Assembly (NCBI GenBank): GCA_009193035.1
Contig: SWDT01000038.1
Coordinates: forward strand, 372,001-436,000
Source of the DNA: Halicephalobus mephisto
Lineage: Eukaryota; Nematoda; Chromadorea; Rhabditida; Panagrolaimidae
DNA length: 64,000 nt
Direction of reading: 5' to 3'
In this document: piece by piece, positions 1 to 13,403 of the stretch
How the letters are laid out: the number at the start of each line of letters is the position of its first letter
Position numbering within the stretch: the first letter of the stretch is position 1
Position numbers and translations under genes: made by a program
Notes under the pieces: model-generated
The model's database searches: none
What the model was told of the DNA's origin: nothing
The model's input: only the letters and a program-made list of their open reading frames with translations

Positions 1-876
1 AAATTAATATAAATGAAAAAATATTCTAAAATAGAATTTGTCAAAGAAAATAAAATATTTTTAAAATTTATTTTTTATTTTTTTTTATTTTTTTTATTTT
101 CAAAAATTTCAATTAGATAATTAATAAAGTTAATTTAAAAAAATAATTTCGAAATTAATATAAATTTTTAAAAAATATTTCAAAATAAAAACTTTCTGAA
201 AAAGTAAAATATTTTAAAACTTATTTTTTATTTTTTTATTTTAACAAATTTCAATTAGATAATTAATAAAGTTAATTTAAAAAAAATAATTTAAAAATTA
301 ATATAAATTTTTAAAAAATATTTCAAAATATTCTAAAATAAAAACTTCCTGAGAAAATAGAATATTTTAAAACTTATTTTTTATTTTTTTAGTTTCACAA
401 ATAACCTAAATTGGTAATTACGTAATCATTAAAGTCAATTTTCAAAAAAAATTCGGAATTAACATAAATCAAGACAGAATATTTTTCAGTAAAATCTGCC
501 TTAGGAAATTTGAATATTATGAAATTTGTTTTTTCAACTTTTTAAACAATTTTTTTCAATTTTCTAAAATAATAAAAAATAAATTTAAAAAAAATAAAAA
601 TTATTTCTGAAAAAAGTTAAAAATTATTTTTAAAAAATTAGAAAATAATAAAAATTTAAAGAATTGGAACTGAATATTTTAAGGAAGAAAATTTCATAAT
701 TTATCTATTTTAATAAGTTTCAAAGATGAATATAAAATTAAAAATTATCTTTAAAAAATTAGAAAATAATAAAAATTTAAAGAATTGGAACTGAATATTT
801 TAAGGAAGAAAATTTTGTAAGTTATCTATTTTAATAAGTTTCAAAGATGAATATAAAATTAAAAATAAATATCCAA
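1..876. repeat. AT-rich tandem duplications
   Basis: Positions 1-520 hold about three diverged copies of a unit of roughly 143 bases (the phrase AATTAATAAAGTTAATTT recurs near 118 and 261). Positions 600-860 hold two near-identical copies of a unit of about 110 bases containing AAAGAATTGGAACTGAATAT. No gene, RNA or splice-supported exon is visible. Confidence 0.7.
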
Positions 877-1019
877 GAAACCAGAAATTGCGGAAAAACC
901 GGCACTCCTGTCCAAAATGAAGAATGCCGCTCCTTGTGTTAAGTTTGGCGCCTTCGGCAAATTGCGTTTTGGACATTTGGAAGGAAAACCGAATAAGGGA
1001 CCAAGAAAGGATAACGGAT
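877..1019 (+). other. Unexplained GC-richer open island, possible last exon
   Basis: Inside an AT-rich repeat desert this stretch has balanced base composition and an open + frame of about 47 codons that runs from a possible acceptor (TATCCAAG, ending about 876) to a TGA at about 1017-1019. The translation includes KFGAFGKLRFGHLEGKPNKG. I do not recognise it. There is no in-frame ATG at its beginning, so it would have to be a terminal exon of a gene starting outside or earlier in the window, or a fossil. Codon content is more gene-like than any neighbour, but one island alone is weak evidence. Confidence 0.25.
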
Positions 1020-1194
1020 GAACGTTCGCTTCAATAATTTTAGCTTCATCTTGTGGCTATGGAATGGATCTTGAGGACACTTAACCCTCGGCTTTCTCTC
1101 TGGATCGGGACCACTAGTTTATTCGGATTGCCAACAGATATCGGGGAAATTATTCGGCTTAGCAACAGGTCTGGGGAAAAAATTATTTGGTTTA

Positions 1195-1890
1195 GGGATA
1201 GATTTAGAAAAAAATTATTCGAATTTATAAAAAATCTTGAAAAAAAACTTATTTGAATTTATAACAAATCTCGAAAAGAAAAATTTATTCAACCTAGGAA
1301 TAGATCTTTAAAAAAACTTTTCCGAATTAACAACAAATCTCGAAAAAAATTTATCCAATCTAGGAATAAATGTCAAAAAAACTTATTTAAATTAGCAATA
1401 GATCTTCAAAAAAACCTTATTTGAATTTATAACAGATCTCGAAAAGAAAAATTTATTCAACCTAGGAATAGATCTTTAAAAAAACTTATTTGAATTTATA
1501 ACAGATCTCGAAAAGAAAAACTTATTCAACCTAAAAATAGATCTCAAAAAAAAAAACTTATTCAATCTAGGAATAAATGTTAAAAAAAACTTATTTAAAT
1601 TTATAACAAATCTTCAAAAAAAACTTATTCAACCTAAGAATAAATGTCGAAAAAAAATTTATTTTAATTATCAACAAATCTCGAAAAGAAAAAATTCATT
1701 CAGATTGCTAACAAATCTCCAAAAAAAACTTATTTCAATTACTATTTAATTTTTTAAAAAAACTTATTTCAATTGCTATTTAATTTTAAAAAAAACTTAT
1801 TTAAATTACTATTTAATTTTTAAAAAAAACTTATTTTAATTATCAACAGATTTTGAAAAAGAAAAATTTACTCAAATTGTTAATCGATCT
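1195..1890. repeat. Tandem repeat, about 60-bp unit
   Basis: A degenerate tandem array with the recurring phrases AACAGATCTCGAAAAGAAAA and TTATTCAACCTAGGAATAGA, about ten diverged copies. From 1700 the unit shortens to about 45 bases around ACTTATTTCAATTACTATTT. The one ORF reaching into it is low-complexity and not a gene. Confidence 0.75.
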
Positions 1891-2179
1891 TCAAAAAAGA
1901 TGAAAATTGTATAAACATTATTTTTGAAAACAAACAAGCTGTCAACAGAACATGGGCAAGTAAGTTTTTTATCATTTTAGATTACATTAGGCAAAAAAAA
2001 AGATAACGCAGGACTTGAAGTTTTTGCATTTTTTATTGTCAAAGTTGATGATTACTGTTTAAGGTCGAAATTTTAGTTTTTCGTGTCAGGACAAAATTTA
2101 TAAATTTTTTGCATTCAAAAAATATTTAAATTAATAATCATAATTTATCTAAATTTTTCGAATAAAAAATGATTTTTGA

Positions 2180-2575
2180 GTCGTGTTTCAACACGAAAAA
2201 TTTAAATTTTGATTGTCAACTTTGATGTCGAATTTTGATGGTAAATTTTTACTTAAATTTTGATTGTCAACTTTGATGTCGAATTTTGATGATTAACTTC
2301 GACCTCAAATTTTGACTTTGAACTTTGATGTCGAGTTTTGATGGTAAATTTTTACTTAAATTTTGATTGTCAACTTTGATGTTGAACTTTAACAATCAAC
2401 TTCAACCTCAAATGTTGACTATCAACTTCAATTTTAAACTTTGATGTCGAAGTATGATTATCAACTTCGAATTTTAACTATCAACTTCGACCTCAAACTT
2501 CGATTTCGAACTTTGACCTTAAATGTTGACAATCAATTTTGATTTTGAACTTTGACTGTCAAGTTTGGTAATACG
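2180..2575. repeat. Degenerate AACTTTGATGTCGAA-type array
   Basis: A chain of 10-20 base phrases such as CAACTTTGATGTCGAATTTT and AACTTCGACCTCAAA, in variable order. Similar chains occur in this window at 16210-16440 (opposite sense, AAAGTTGAAAATCAAA), at 44450-44480 and at 58915-59100, so this is a dispersed family. The stretch 2576-3383 between this array and the next holds no feature I can support. Confidence 0.7.
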
Positions 2576-3383
2576 GAACTTTGAATTAAGACCAAAGAAC
2601 AAAATATAATGAGTCAATGGGTTGCAATTATGACAACCTTTCTTTGTCATTGGCTCTCCAGGAAGTCTTCCCGAATGACATTTGAGAATCAAAAAAGGTA
2701 AAACCGACAATAAATGAAAATTTTTCCGACAACGGGAAAACGGAACATTGGCAGATGACCCTCACGAAAACACTGACCTCTATGCAACTGAAATCAAGCC
2801 ATTCGGGTCACTGCTGGGAAAGGGAAAACCTGGTCATGAATGACGAACAGTCGAAAATTAGCGGATGTGCCAAACAGTTACTGTTCGAATGACCATATAT
2901 CCGAAAAAACTGGTTTTTGTCGTTTAAACCAAAATAAACCAAAAAATTGAATAAACATCGATGAAAAAAAAAAACGATTTTTTTGCGGTCAAATTTTTGA
3001 ACAAGAGTTATCCCAAAGCCAGTCCAATTTTTCGATTTTGAGTAACCCAACAATGACACCTTTAGCCTTTATGCGAGTCCGAAAAACGGCCTATATGCAG
3101 GAAAACATCCCACAGATCCTCGTACCGACTTTCTCGGATTAAAGCACTTGAATAGTTGACGACCTTTAATCTCATCTATAACGTTATTAGTATTTCATAT
3201 ATTTTTTATTTTAAATAAAAATATTTCGGAAATTTCGCAATTTTATATACAAATTTGTTTTCGAAAATTATTTCGTAATCAAATATGAAAAAAACGCAAT
3301 TGTTTTTTATTTCGTTTCCTTTGACTCAAATCAATGTCGAAAATTTTCTAAAATTAATTTTCAAGTTTGTAAAGAAGTCAACA

Positions 3384-3720
3384 TCAAATCTGCAGGTTGC
3401 ATGCAATATATAAAAAAACCGACATCAAAGTCAAATTTGCAGGTTGCGTGCAATTTTTAAATGGATAAATCCATATCAAAGTTAAAATACAATCCGCAGG
3501 TTGCGTGCAATGTTTAGAAAAGTCAAAATCTGCAGGTTGCGTGCAATGTTCAGAAAAGTCAAAATCTGCAGGTTGCTTGCAATGTTTAACTAAATAAGTC
3601 GATATCAAAATCCGCAGTTTGCTTGCAACGTTTAGAACGGTCGACATCAAAGTCAAAGTTGCAGTTTGCTCGCAACGTTCAGGCAGATCGAGCAATTTAA
3701 TTGTGATGTAAAAATTCAAT
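3384..3720 (-). repeat. TTGCnnGCAA-core repeat array 1
   Basis: Six or seven copies of a 40-60 base unit with the core GCAGGTTGCGTGCAATGTTT joined to GTCGACATCAAAGTCAAA-like spacers. The core TTGC-NN-GCAA is a near palindrome. The array happens to keep a 111-codon minus-strand frame open because the unit is nearly divisible by three, but the translation is a simple repeat (CTQPADFDFSK) and is not treated as a gene. Further arrays lie at 23560-24070, 28240-28740, 30540-30780, 33010-33290 and 36470-36910. Confidence 0.8.
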
Positions 3721-4074
3721 TTGATTTTAATGTTGACTTCGGTACGATTTTCTTAATTAACTGAGATATTAAATTAATTTAACTAAAAAATATAAAAGTG
3801 GAAAAATAAATATTACGAAATAAAAGAAACAACTGTCGTACAGCGGAAAAAATTCCATAACTTAATTAACACAAATTTCGCAAGATAGGGTTCTGTTTAC
3901 TAGAACAAGAAAGTTCTCAGTTATCAAGTGATGTACGAACTGTTTACTTCCGTTAATTATCGATTGACAAATGAGCCATCTACTTCCGTCAATTATGGAC
4001 CCAAATGTGGCAAGTTTCACCAATCCTCAAATATGATTTCAATTAGACTAAGAATCTTCAGAAAATCCAATATT

Positions 4075-4445
4075 AATTTTCTTACTATTTTATGAAATTT
4101 TTCAAACTTGATTACAAAATAACTTTTTTTTTAATTTTCAAATATCAAATTTGACTTTTTTTTATAATTTTACATAATTAAAATTATTATTTTAAACTTT
4201 ATCCAAAAATTCTATTTTCGCAGTTCATTTCCCAAATAATAACGAAAATATAAAATTTTTCAAACTTGATTACAAAATAACTTTTTTTTAATTTTCAAAT
4301 ATCAAATTTGACTTTTTTTTATAATTTTACATATAATTAAAATTATTATTTTAAACTTTATCAAAAAATTCTATTTTCGCAGTTTATTTCCCAAATAATA
4401 ACGAAAATATAAAATTTTTCAAACTTGATTGCGAAATAATTTTTA
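4075..4445. repeat. Direct duplication of about 172 bp
   Basis: Two nearly identical copies carrying ATTTTTCAAACTTGATTACA and TTCTATTTTCGCAGTTCATT. The intervals 3721-4074 and 4446-4716 show no gene. Confidence 0.8.
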
Positions 4446-4682
4446 AAAGTTTCTGTCAAGCCAAAAAAGTCCCCAAAATTGCTGTAATTACAGTAAGAAG
4501 CGAAAAATCAAACATTAATAAAACTTCGAACAGAACTAAAATCACTAAGCGAACCGGATGATTAATATCCTCGGGATAAAAGACACTTGGCAGTCGTGCC
4601 ATCCAAGGAATTTTTATAATTTAATTTTTTGCAGAAAACTTTCAGAGAAAACCAAATTAAACTAAAATGAACAGAAAGCTTA

Positions 4683-7909
<3,227 letters not shown>

Positions 7910-8079
7910 TGTAGAAAAATACAGAATAATTTTAAAATTATAATTTAATTTCTCAAATAAAAATTGTTTTTTTGCAAAAAGCGCATTTCGCCAAGCCTCT
8001 GCCACGTTCGTTCGTGCTCGAGGCGGACGGACGGCTGACTCGTTGTGGTTCCGTTTTTATTTGTCGATTTCAACAGGTT
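7910..8079. promoter_or_regulatory. Shared divergent intergenic region GALT / mrpl-35
   Basis: Only 170 bases separate the two start codons on opposite strands, so promoter elements of GALT and the mrpl-35-algn-11-ykt-6 cluster must overlap here. The right end carries GATTTCAACAG just before the mrpl-35 start, a likely trans-splice acceptor. No specific factor site can be named. Confidence 0.5.
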
Positions 8080-8612
8080 ATGTTGCCGAGCTCTAGTATT
8101 CAGTTCCTCAACAGGACATCGTCCACTTTGTCTATTGCAACAAGAAATATTGCCAGAATTCCTCATTGGGAACACCACATAAGGATCGACCAGTATGTCG
8201 GTCGGAAGCGGCCCGCTCAGGACGTCTTGGATCGTTTCAAAAGACTCAATAATGGTAGAATCCCCACACATACAGGATATTATTAATAATTAATATATGA
8301 ATTTTTTCAGGAATGTGGATTAAAGCACATCCGGGCCGGAACAAGCTCCGGTATTCCAAAAACGAAATCTTCGAAGAAACCGCGGATTATTTCGAAACCT
8401 GTACCAAAGAAGAATGCATGATGTTAGATAAGATGATGACTCCGTTCTGGTTACGTCCTAAGCACTATCCGAACGATCCGTATGAGGCGTATCACGTGCG
8501 TCACGGAATCAACTCCCCCAGAATCGACCACAAAGGCCGATTTGTTCGTGAACGTCCGAAAATCCTGGTCGAGGACAGCACCGCCAGGAAGCACTTCAGC
8601 GATGTCGAATGA
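8080..8612 (+). CDS. mrpl-35: Mitochondrial large-subunit ribosomal protein bL35m
   Basis: Two exons, 8080-8254 and 8311-8612, with a 56-base intron, give 158 residues. The N-terminus is basic, Ser/Thr/Arg-rich and without acids for the first 30 residues, as in a mitochondrial presequence. The C-terminal block [20 protein letters not shown] followed by YEAYH matches the MRPL35 signature (LLDKMTTSFWKRR..Y..DPYQKYH in the human protein as I recall it), and [11 protein letters not shown] resembles the basic segment before it. The start ATG lies three bases after a TTTCAACAG acceptor, which favours it over the upstream in-frame ATG at 7972. It is probably the first gene of an operon; algn-11 starts 129 bases after its stop. 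Confidence 0.85.
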
Positions 8613-8741
8613 CTTCATCCCAAATAGGTTGTTGAATTTTTTTGAAATGAATATCCAAAAAATTTCGATTTTTGATTTTATATGTTATCAAAGTCATAAT
8701 ACTTTTAAATTTTTTTGTATTTTAAATTTATTCTTGAAGCA

Positions 8742-11221
8742 ATGCTGGGAAACTTTATTGCCGGTATTTCTGTTTTGATTTTCTGTATTTTTGTTTTTCG
8801 TCGTCTCTGCAGGTTTGTTACGGCTTTCACGCAACGTTCCTACTCGTTTTTTCAGGAAAAAAGGCTCAATAGCTTTCTTCCATCCCTACTGTGACGGAGC
8901 TGGAGGTGGTGAACGTGTCTTGTTCCATGCTATTAAAACTCTAAAGCACGAAAAGTAAGTAGTAATTGTACTATTTTAAAAGTCAGAATAGGTATTGTTG
9001 CGAAATAGCCCAGAAGTGAATTTCTAGAGTTTTCTAGACAAGATAAAAAGAATCTAAAATTCAAGATTTATGTGATGTTAAAAATTCTCTATCATACTGT
9101 TTTGAATATTAAAAATTAAATTTTATAAAATTATTCCGAAAATAATTTTTAGGATTTTAATTGAAATCATATTTTCTAAACATTATAGTTTATATGATTT
9201 TACGAAAATATAATAGTATTTAAACATCAAAAATTAAATTTTATGAAATTATTCCGAAAATAATTTTCAGAATCTTTTAATTGAAACCAGAAATTCCAAA
9301 TATTATGGTTTATGTGGTGTTTGAAATTTTCTATAATAATTATTATTTTAAACATCAAAAATTAAATTTAATAAAATTATCCCGAAAATAATTTTTAGAA
9401 TTTCCTGAAAACTAAAATAACCTAAAATTTTAATTTTGCGTAATAATTACTTTGTAATTAATTTTTTAGAGAAATTTCTCCTTAGATGGATCTAGAAACT
9501 CGAAATAAGATACATGAGATACAAAATCCTCTCTTCCCTTAGGAGATAATAATCGTTTAGGAAAATACTCATTGATATTCAAAATACCCCATCGAAGACG
9601 AATTGCCTTCTTTGTTATTCAAAATTTCTATTTTCTCCTTGTGGAATTCGATTTTTAACTTTATTTACGTTTTATGGAATTAGTAACCGAAAACTGAGTA
9701 GTTTTGTTAATTGAAATACGTGTTTTTTTGCTGTTCTAATTTAGAAGATTTATTTTCTTTGGATATTGACCATGTGCAAGACGCTTGGAAGCATTTTTCT
9801 CTTTTTATGCCGGTTTTTGGCTATATTTAGTTACTTTACTGCTTTTCTGCAATGAATGACAGCGTAGGAAGCTAATGTCGACGAAAAAGCCTAGCATGCG
9901 GTTTGCGTCAGAAGTGTTTTTTAATTTTTATATAAATTACTGAAAATAATTTTTTCAGATCGATTCATAAAAAATGTAAAATTGTGGTTTATTCACGTGT
10001 GTCGAATTCCAAAAAGAATGATGTACTTAATTTGGTACGTTCACGCTTCAATATTTCAATTGATGAAGATGATGTGGAATTTGTTGAGCTGCGGTGAGTG
10101 ATAATTGGTTTTTTGTTTTGCATGTTAATGAAGGTTTTGTTTCAGAACTGTTGGATGGATGAATCCTAAAAATTTTCCAAGATTTACATTGATTTTGCAA
10201 AGTGTAGCTGAATGTGTTGTTGCTTTTGAAGGTTTGATGCGATTTTTGCCAGATATTTTCATAGATACAACAGGATGTCCACTATCTATGCCGTTGTTTC
10301 GGTGGTTCGGAGGATCACGTGTTGGATGTTATGTTCATTATCCCACAATTACGTCTGAAATGATTAAAAGAGTAAAAACAGGGACTGAAATGTATAACAA
10401 TGCTAGTTTTATTGCTAATAGTGAGAAACTAACATTTTTAAAATTACTGTATTATCAATTATTTGCTGTGATTTATAAATTTGCAGGAAAATCGGCAAAT
10501 ATTGTAATGGTAAATGGAAGGTTTGTTTTTTAAAATTAATTTTAATAATTTAAATTACTTTAGTTGGACAGAAAACCACATAAAAAACCTCTGGAATTGT
10601 GAACCGATTAAAGTTTATCCTCCTGTTGATGTGGATTTTGTTAATGATCTAAATCGTCCTAAAGGAAATCCAATAATTATTTTGTCTGTGGGTCAAATTC
10701 GTCCAGAAAAAAACCACAAATTACAAATTGATATATTAAAAAAATGTCTAGACGAGAATTTGAACGTTCGTTTGTGTATCGCAGGTGGATGTCGAAATGA
10801 CGATGATAATCAACGTGTAAATGAATTAAAAAATTATTCAAAAAAATTAAATATTGAGAAAAATATAACATGGAAATTAAATATTTCAATTAATGAATTA
10901 AATAAGTTGAATGAAGAATCCCTAATTGGTATCCATACGATGACAGAAGAACATTTCGGAATAGCTGTGGTTGAATCAATGGCTGCTGGAGTGGTGATGA
11001 TTGGACATAACAGTGGTGGACCGAAATTGGATATTATTGAAAATGAAATAAATGGTTATTTAGCATCAACATCAGATGAATATTTGGCATGTATTAAGAA
11101 AATTTGTAATTTGTCAAATGAGGATTTGATCAATATTCGAATTAATGCAAGAAAATCAATGCAGAAATTTTCAGAAAAATCCTTTGAAAAAAATTGGATG
11201 AAAGCTGTTGAAAATTTGTAA
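8742..11221 (+). CDS. algn-11: ALG11-type GDP-mannose alpha-1,2-mannosyltransferase
   Basis: Five exons: 8742-8812, 8856-8954, 9959-10093, 10146-10520 and 10564-11221; 445 residues. The enzyme adds the last two mannoses to the dolichol-linked oligosaccharide on the cytosolic side of the ER. Exon 1 encodes only a membrane anchor ([17 protein letters not shown]) and is separated by a 43-base intron from [17 protein letters not shown], the ALG11 hallmark. [23 protein letters not shown] and the GT-B E-x7-E motif EHFGIAVVE follow, with NSGGPKLDI near the end. The start ATG is chosen because it gives the expected signal anchor in phase. Intron 2 (1,004 bases) contains the dispersed repeat described separately. 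Ykt-6 follows after 220 bases. Confidence 0.95.
9000..9430. repeat. Tandem repeat in algn-11 intron 2
   Basis: Three diverged copies of about 110-120 bases around AAATTATTCCGAAAATAATT and AACATCAAAAATTAAATTTT. It belongs to the same broad family as the intronic repeats at 6000-6600, 31030-31870 and 62280-62760. The rest of the intron (9431-9950) shows no feature. Confidence 0.7.
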
Positions 11222-11441
11222 TTTTGTGATAATTTTTAATTCGGGTTTTTTTGAATCTAGTCGTTGTTGATTTTTAAAATATTTAAAATTATTTAAAAAA
11301 ATTATTTAAAATTATTTAAAAAAATTATTTAAAAAATTATTTAAAATTGTTTAAAATTGTTTTTGAAATGTTTGTTTTAATCGGTTGTTTGCCGTTGGAT
11401 ATCTTTTTTGAAGTTTTAAAATTACTTTAATGTTTTTAGTT

Positions 11442-12690
11442 ATGAAACTATATTCGATATTGATTTTCCAAAAGATTCCTGGTGGGAAGCCTAAATTGTT
11501 CAAAGATGAGTATGATTTGAAAGATTTTAGTTTCTTTCAGCGTGGATCTGTAAAAGTAAGTGTTTTTATTTTTGTATAAATTTTTTGGTGATTCATATAT
11601 CAATTAAGCAGGAAAATAAGTTGAAAATAATTTCGAAACTAATACGAAATGGAAAAGGAAAAAGTGTACAGTCTGACTAGGGTTAATATGTATGTTATTC
11701 AAGTTTTATTGCAGCTGTTTATGGATAGTGATCAAAAAACTAGTCATTTTGCAAGAAAAAATAAATAGTAACTAGGAAACTTGGAATTAAAATTACAATG
11801 TTTTTATTTTTTTGTAAATTTTTTGGTGATTCATATATCAATTAAGCAGAAAAATAAGTTGAAAATAATTTTGAAACTAGTACGAAATGAAAAGGAAAGT
11901 GTACAGTTTGACTAGGGTTAATATGTATGTTATTCAAGTTTTATTGCAGCTGTTTATGAATAGTGATCAAAAAACTAGTCATTTTTCAAGAAAAAATGAA
12001 TAGTAACTAGGAAACTTGGAAGTAAACTACAACTTTTGCTTTTATTTTATAAATTTTCGTTTTTATATTGATTTTTTGGTAATTAACTTAATATATCAAT
12101 TGAGTAGACAAATTAATTTAAAACAATTTTGAAACTTGTACGAATTAGGGGAGAGCAAATGTCCTGGAGTGGTTTTTTGCATTATTAAATATTATTTTTA
12201 GGAGTTTATGGACTTTACTGGTCGTCTATTGGTTGAACGTGCGGCTACCCCAAGTCGTAGTTCTATTAAAGAACAGGAGTATTTTATCCATTGTTATGTC
12301 AGACAAGATAATTTGGCTGCTGTTTGCATCACGGATGGCGAATATGAAGCTAGAGTTGCTTTTACGATGTTGAGTAAGATTATGGAAGATTTTACGCAAC
12401 ATATTCATCCTTCTCAGTGGGAGAAAATTCAAAATGATAAAGAATGTAACTATCCTAAACTTCATGATATGCTTGTCAAATGGCAAAATCCACGTGAAGC
12501 AGATTCATTAACACGTGTTCAGGATGAAGTGGAAGAAACGAAAGTTGTATTGCATAATACAATTCAATCTGTACTTGAACGAGGCGAGAAATTAGATGAT
12601 TTGGTTAAGGCTAGTGAGAATTTGTCAGAACAAAGTAAAATGTTCTACACTCAAGCGAGAAAAATGAACAAATGCTGTTCATGGACTTGA
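11442..12690 (+). CDS. ykt-6: R-SNARE YKT6
   Basis: Two exons, 11442-11555 and 12202-12690, give 200 residues, the usual YKT6 length. The protein is a soluble, lipid-anchored R-SNARE for ER-Golgi, endosomal and autophagosomal fusion. The longin domain starts with MKLYSILIF and carries FFQRGSVKEFMDFTGRLLVE; the SNARE motif begins DEVEETKVVLHNTIQSVLER with Arg as the zero-layer residue. The C-terminus NKCCSWT has the palmitoylated and prenylated cysteine pair (Cys196, Cys197) in a CaaX box ending in Thr. A TTTTTAG acceptor sits two bases before the ATG. A poly(A) signal AATAAA is at 12860-12865. Confidence 0.97.
11560..12150. repeat. Tandem duplication filling the ykt-6 intron
   Basis: Two copies of about 245 bases (sharing GTGATTCATATATCAATTAA and TTCAAGTTTTATTGCAGCTG) and a decayed third occupy almost the whole intron 11556-12201. 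Confidence 0.85.
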
Positions 12691-13403
12691 TTTTTGCCTG
12701 GTTTTGGAATGGAAGTTTTGTCATTGATGCTTTCGAAATGAAACATTTCTGTGTTGAGTATATATTTCTGTATTTATTGAATTTATTTTTTTTTCTTATT
12801 TTTGATCACTTATTGAAATACAAATTTAAAAAAATATTTTTTGCAGTAGTATATATAAAAATAAATTTGGAACTATAGTTTTTTGTTTTATGTATGAATT
12901 CCGCTTGAATTATTACGAAAGATATAAATCCGGTTAGTATTTTTTGGATTGACAGGATTATGATTGACTCGGATTTGATCTGTTTGCTGACTACTTAAAT
13001 CAGTACTGTTTTACATTGTTTGGAAAATGTCAAAAATATAATAATAATGAAAATTGAAAAAAAATACTTTTTTAATTTTTTTAAAATTTGAAAAAAAAGT
13101 ACTTTTTAAAGGTTTTTTAAAATTAAAAAAAAAATAATTTAAGAATTTTTAAAAATTTAGAAAAAAAATAATTTTTTAAAAAATTAGAAAAAAATGTTTT
13201 TTATTTTTTTATTTAAATTTTTTTAATTTTCAAATTTCTGTGAAAAAAGAAAAATTTTAAAAATAATAAATTTGGTGATTTTTTTTCTTATTTTTTTATG
13301 CTAATTTTGTTGATTTTTTTTGAGACAATTTTTTATGAATTTTCATTTTTGATTTTTATAATAGTATAATTTAATTTCAGAAATTTTCACTTTTGAAATC
13401 ACT
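12691..13403. other. AT-rich intergenic region
   Basis: Contains the ykt-6 3' untranslated region with AATAAA at 12860-12865, then long poly-A/poly-T runs. It ends in AATTTAATTTCAG at 13380, a likely trans-splice acceptor 23 bases before the next start codon. No gene is seen. Confidence 0.6.

Noticed and set aside
1195..1890. Possible CRISPR-like array of regularly spaced repeats
   Set aside because: The copies are contiguous diverged tandem repeats without unique spacers, in a eukaryotic genome; the same holds for all other arrays here.
3384..3719. 111-codon minus ORF with CTQPADFDFSK repeats
   Set aside because: Created by a dispersed non-coding repeat whose unit is nearly a multiple of three; the same repeat lies in introns with broken frames.
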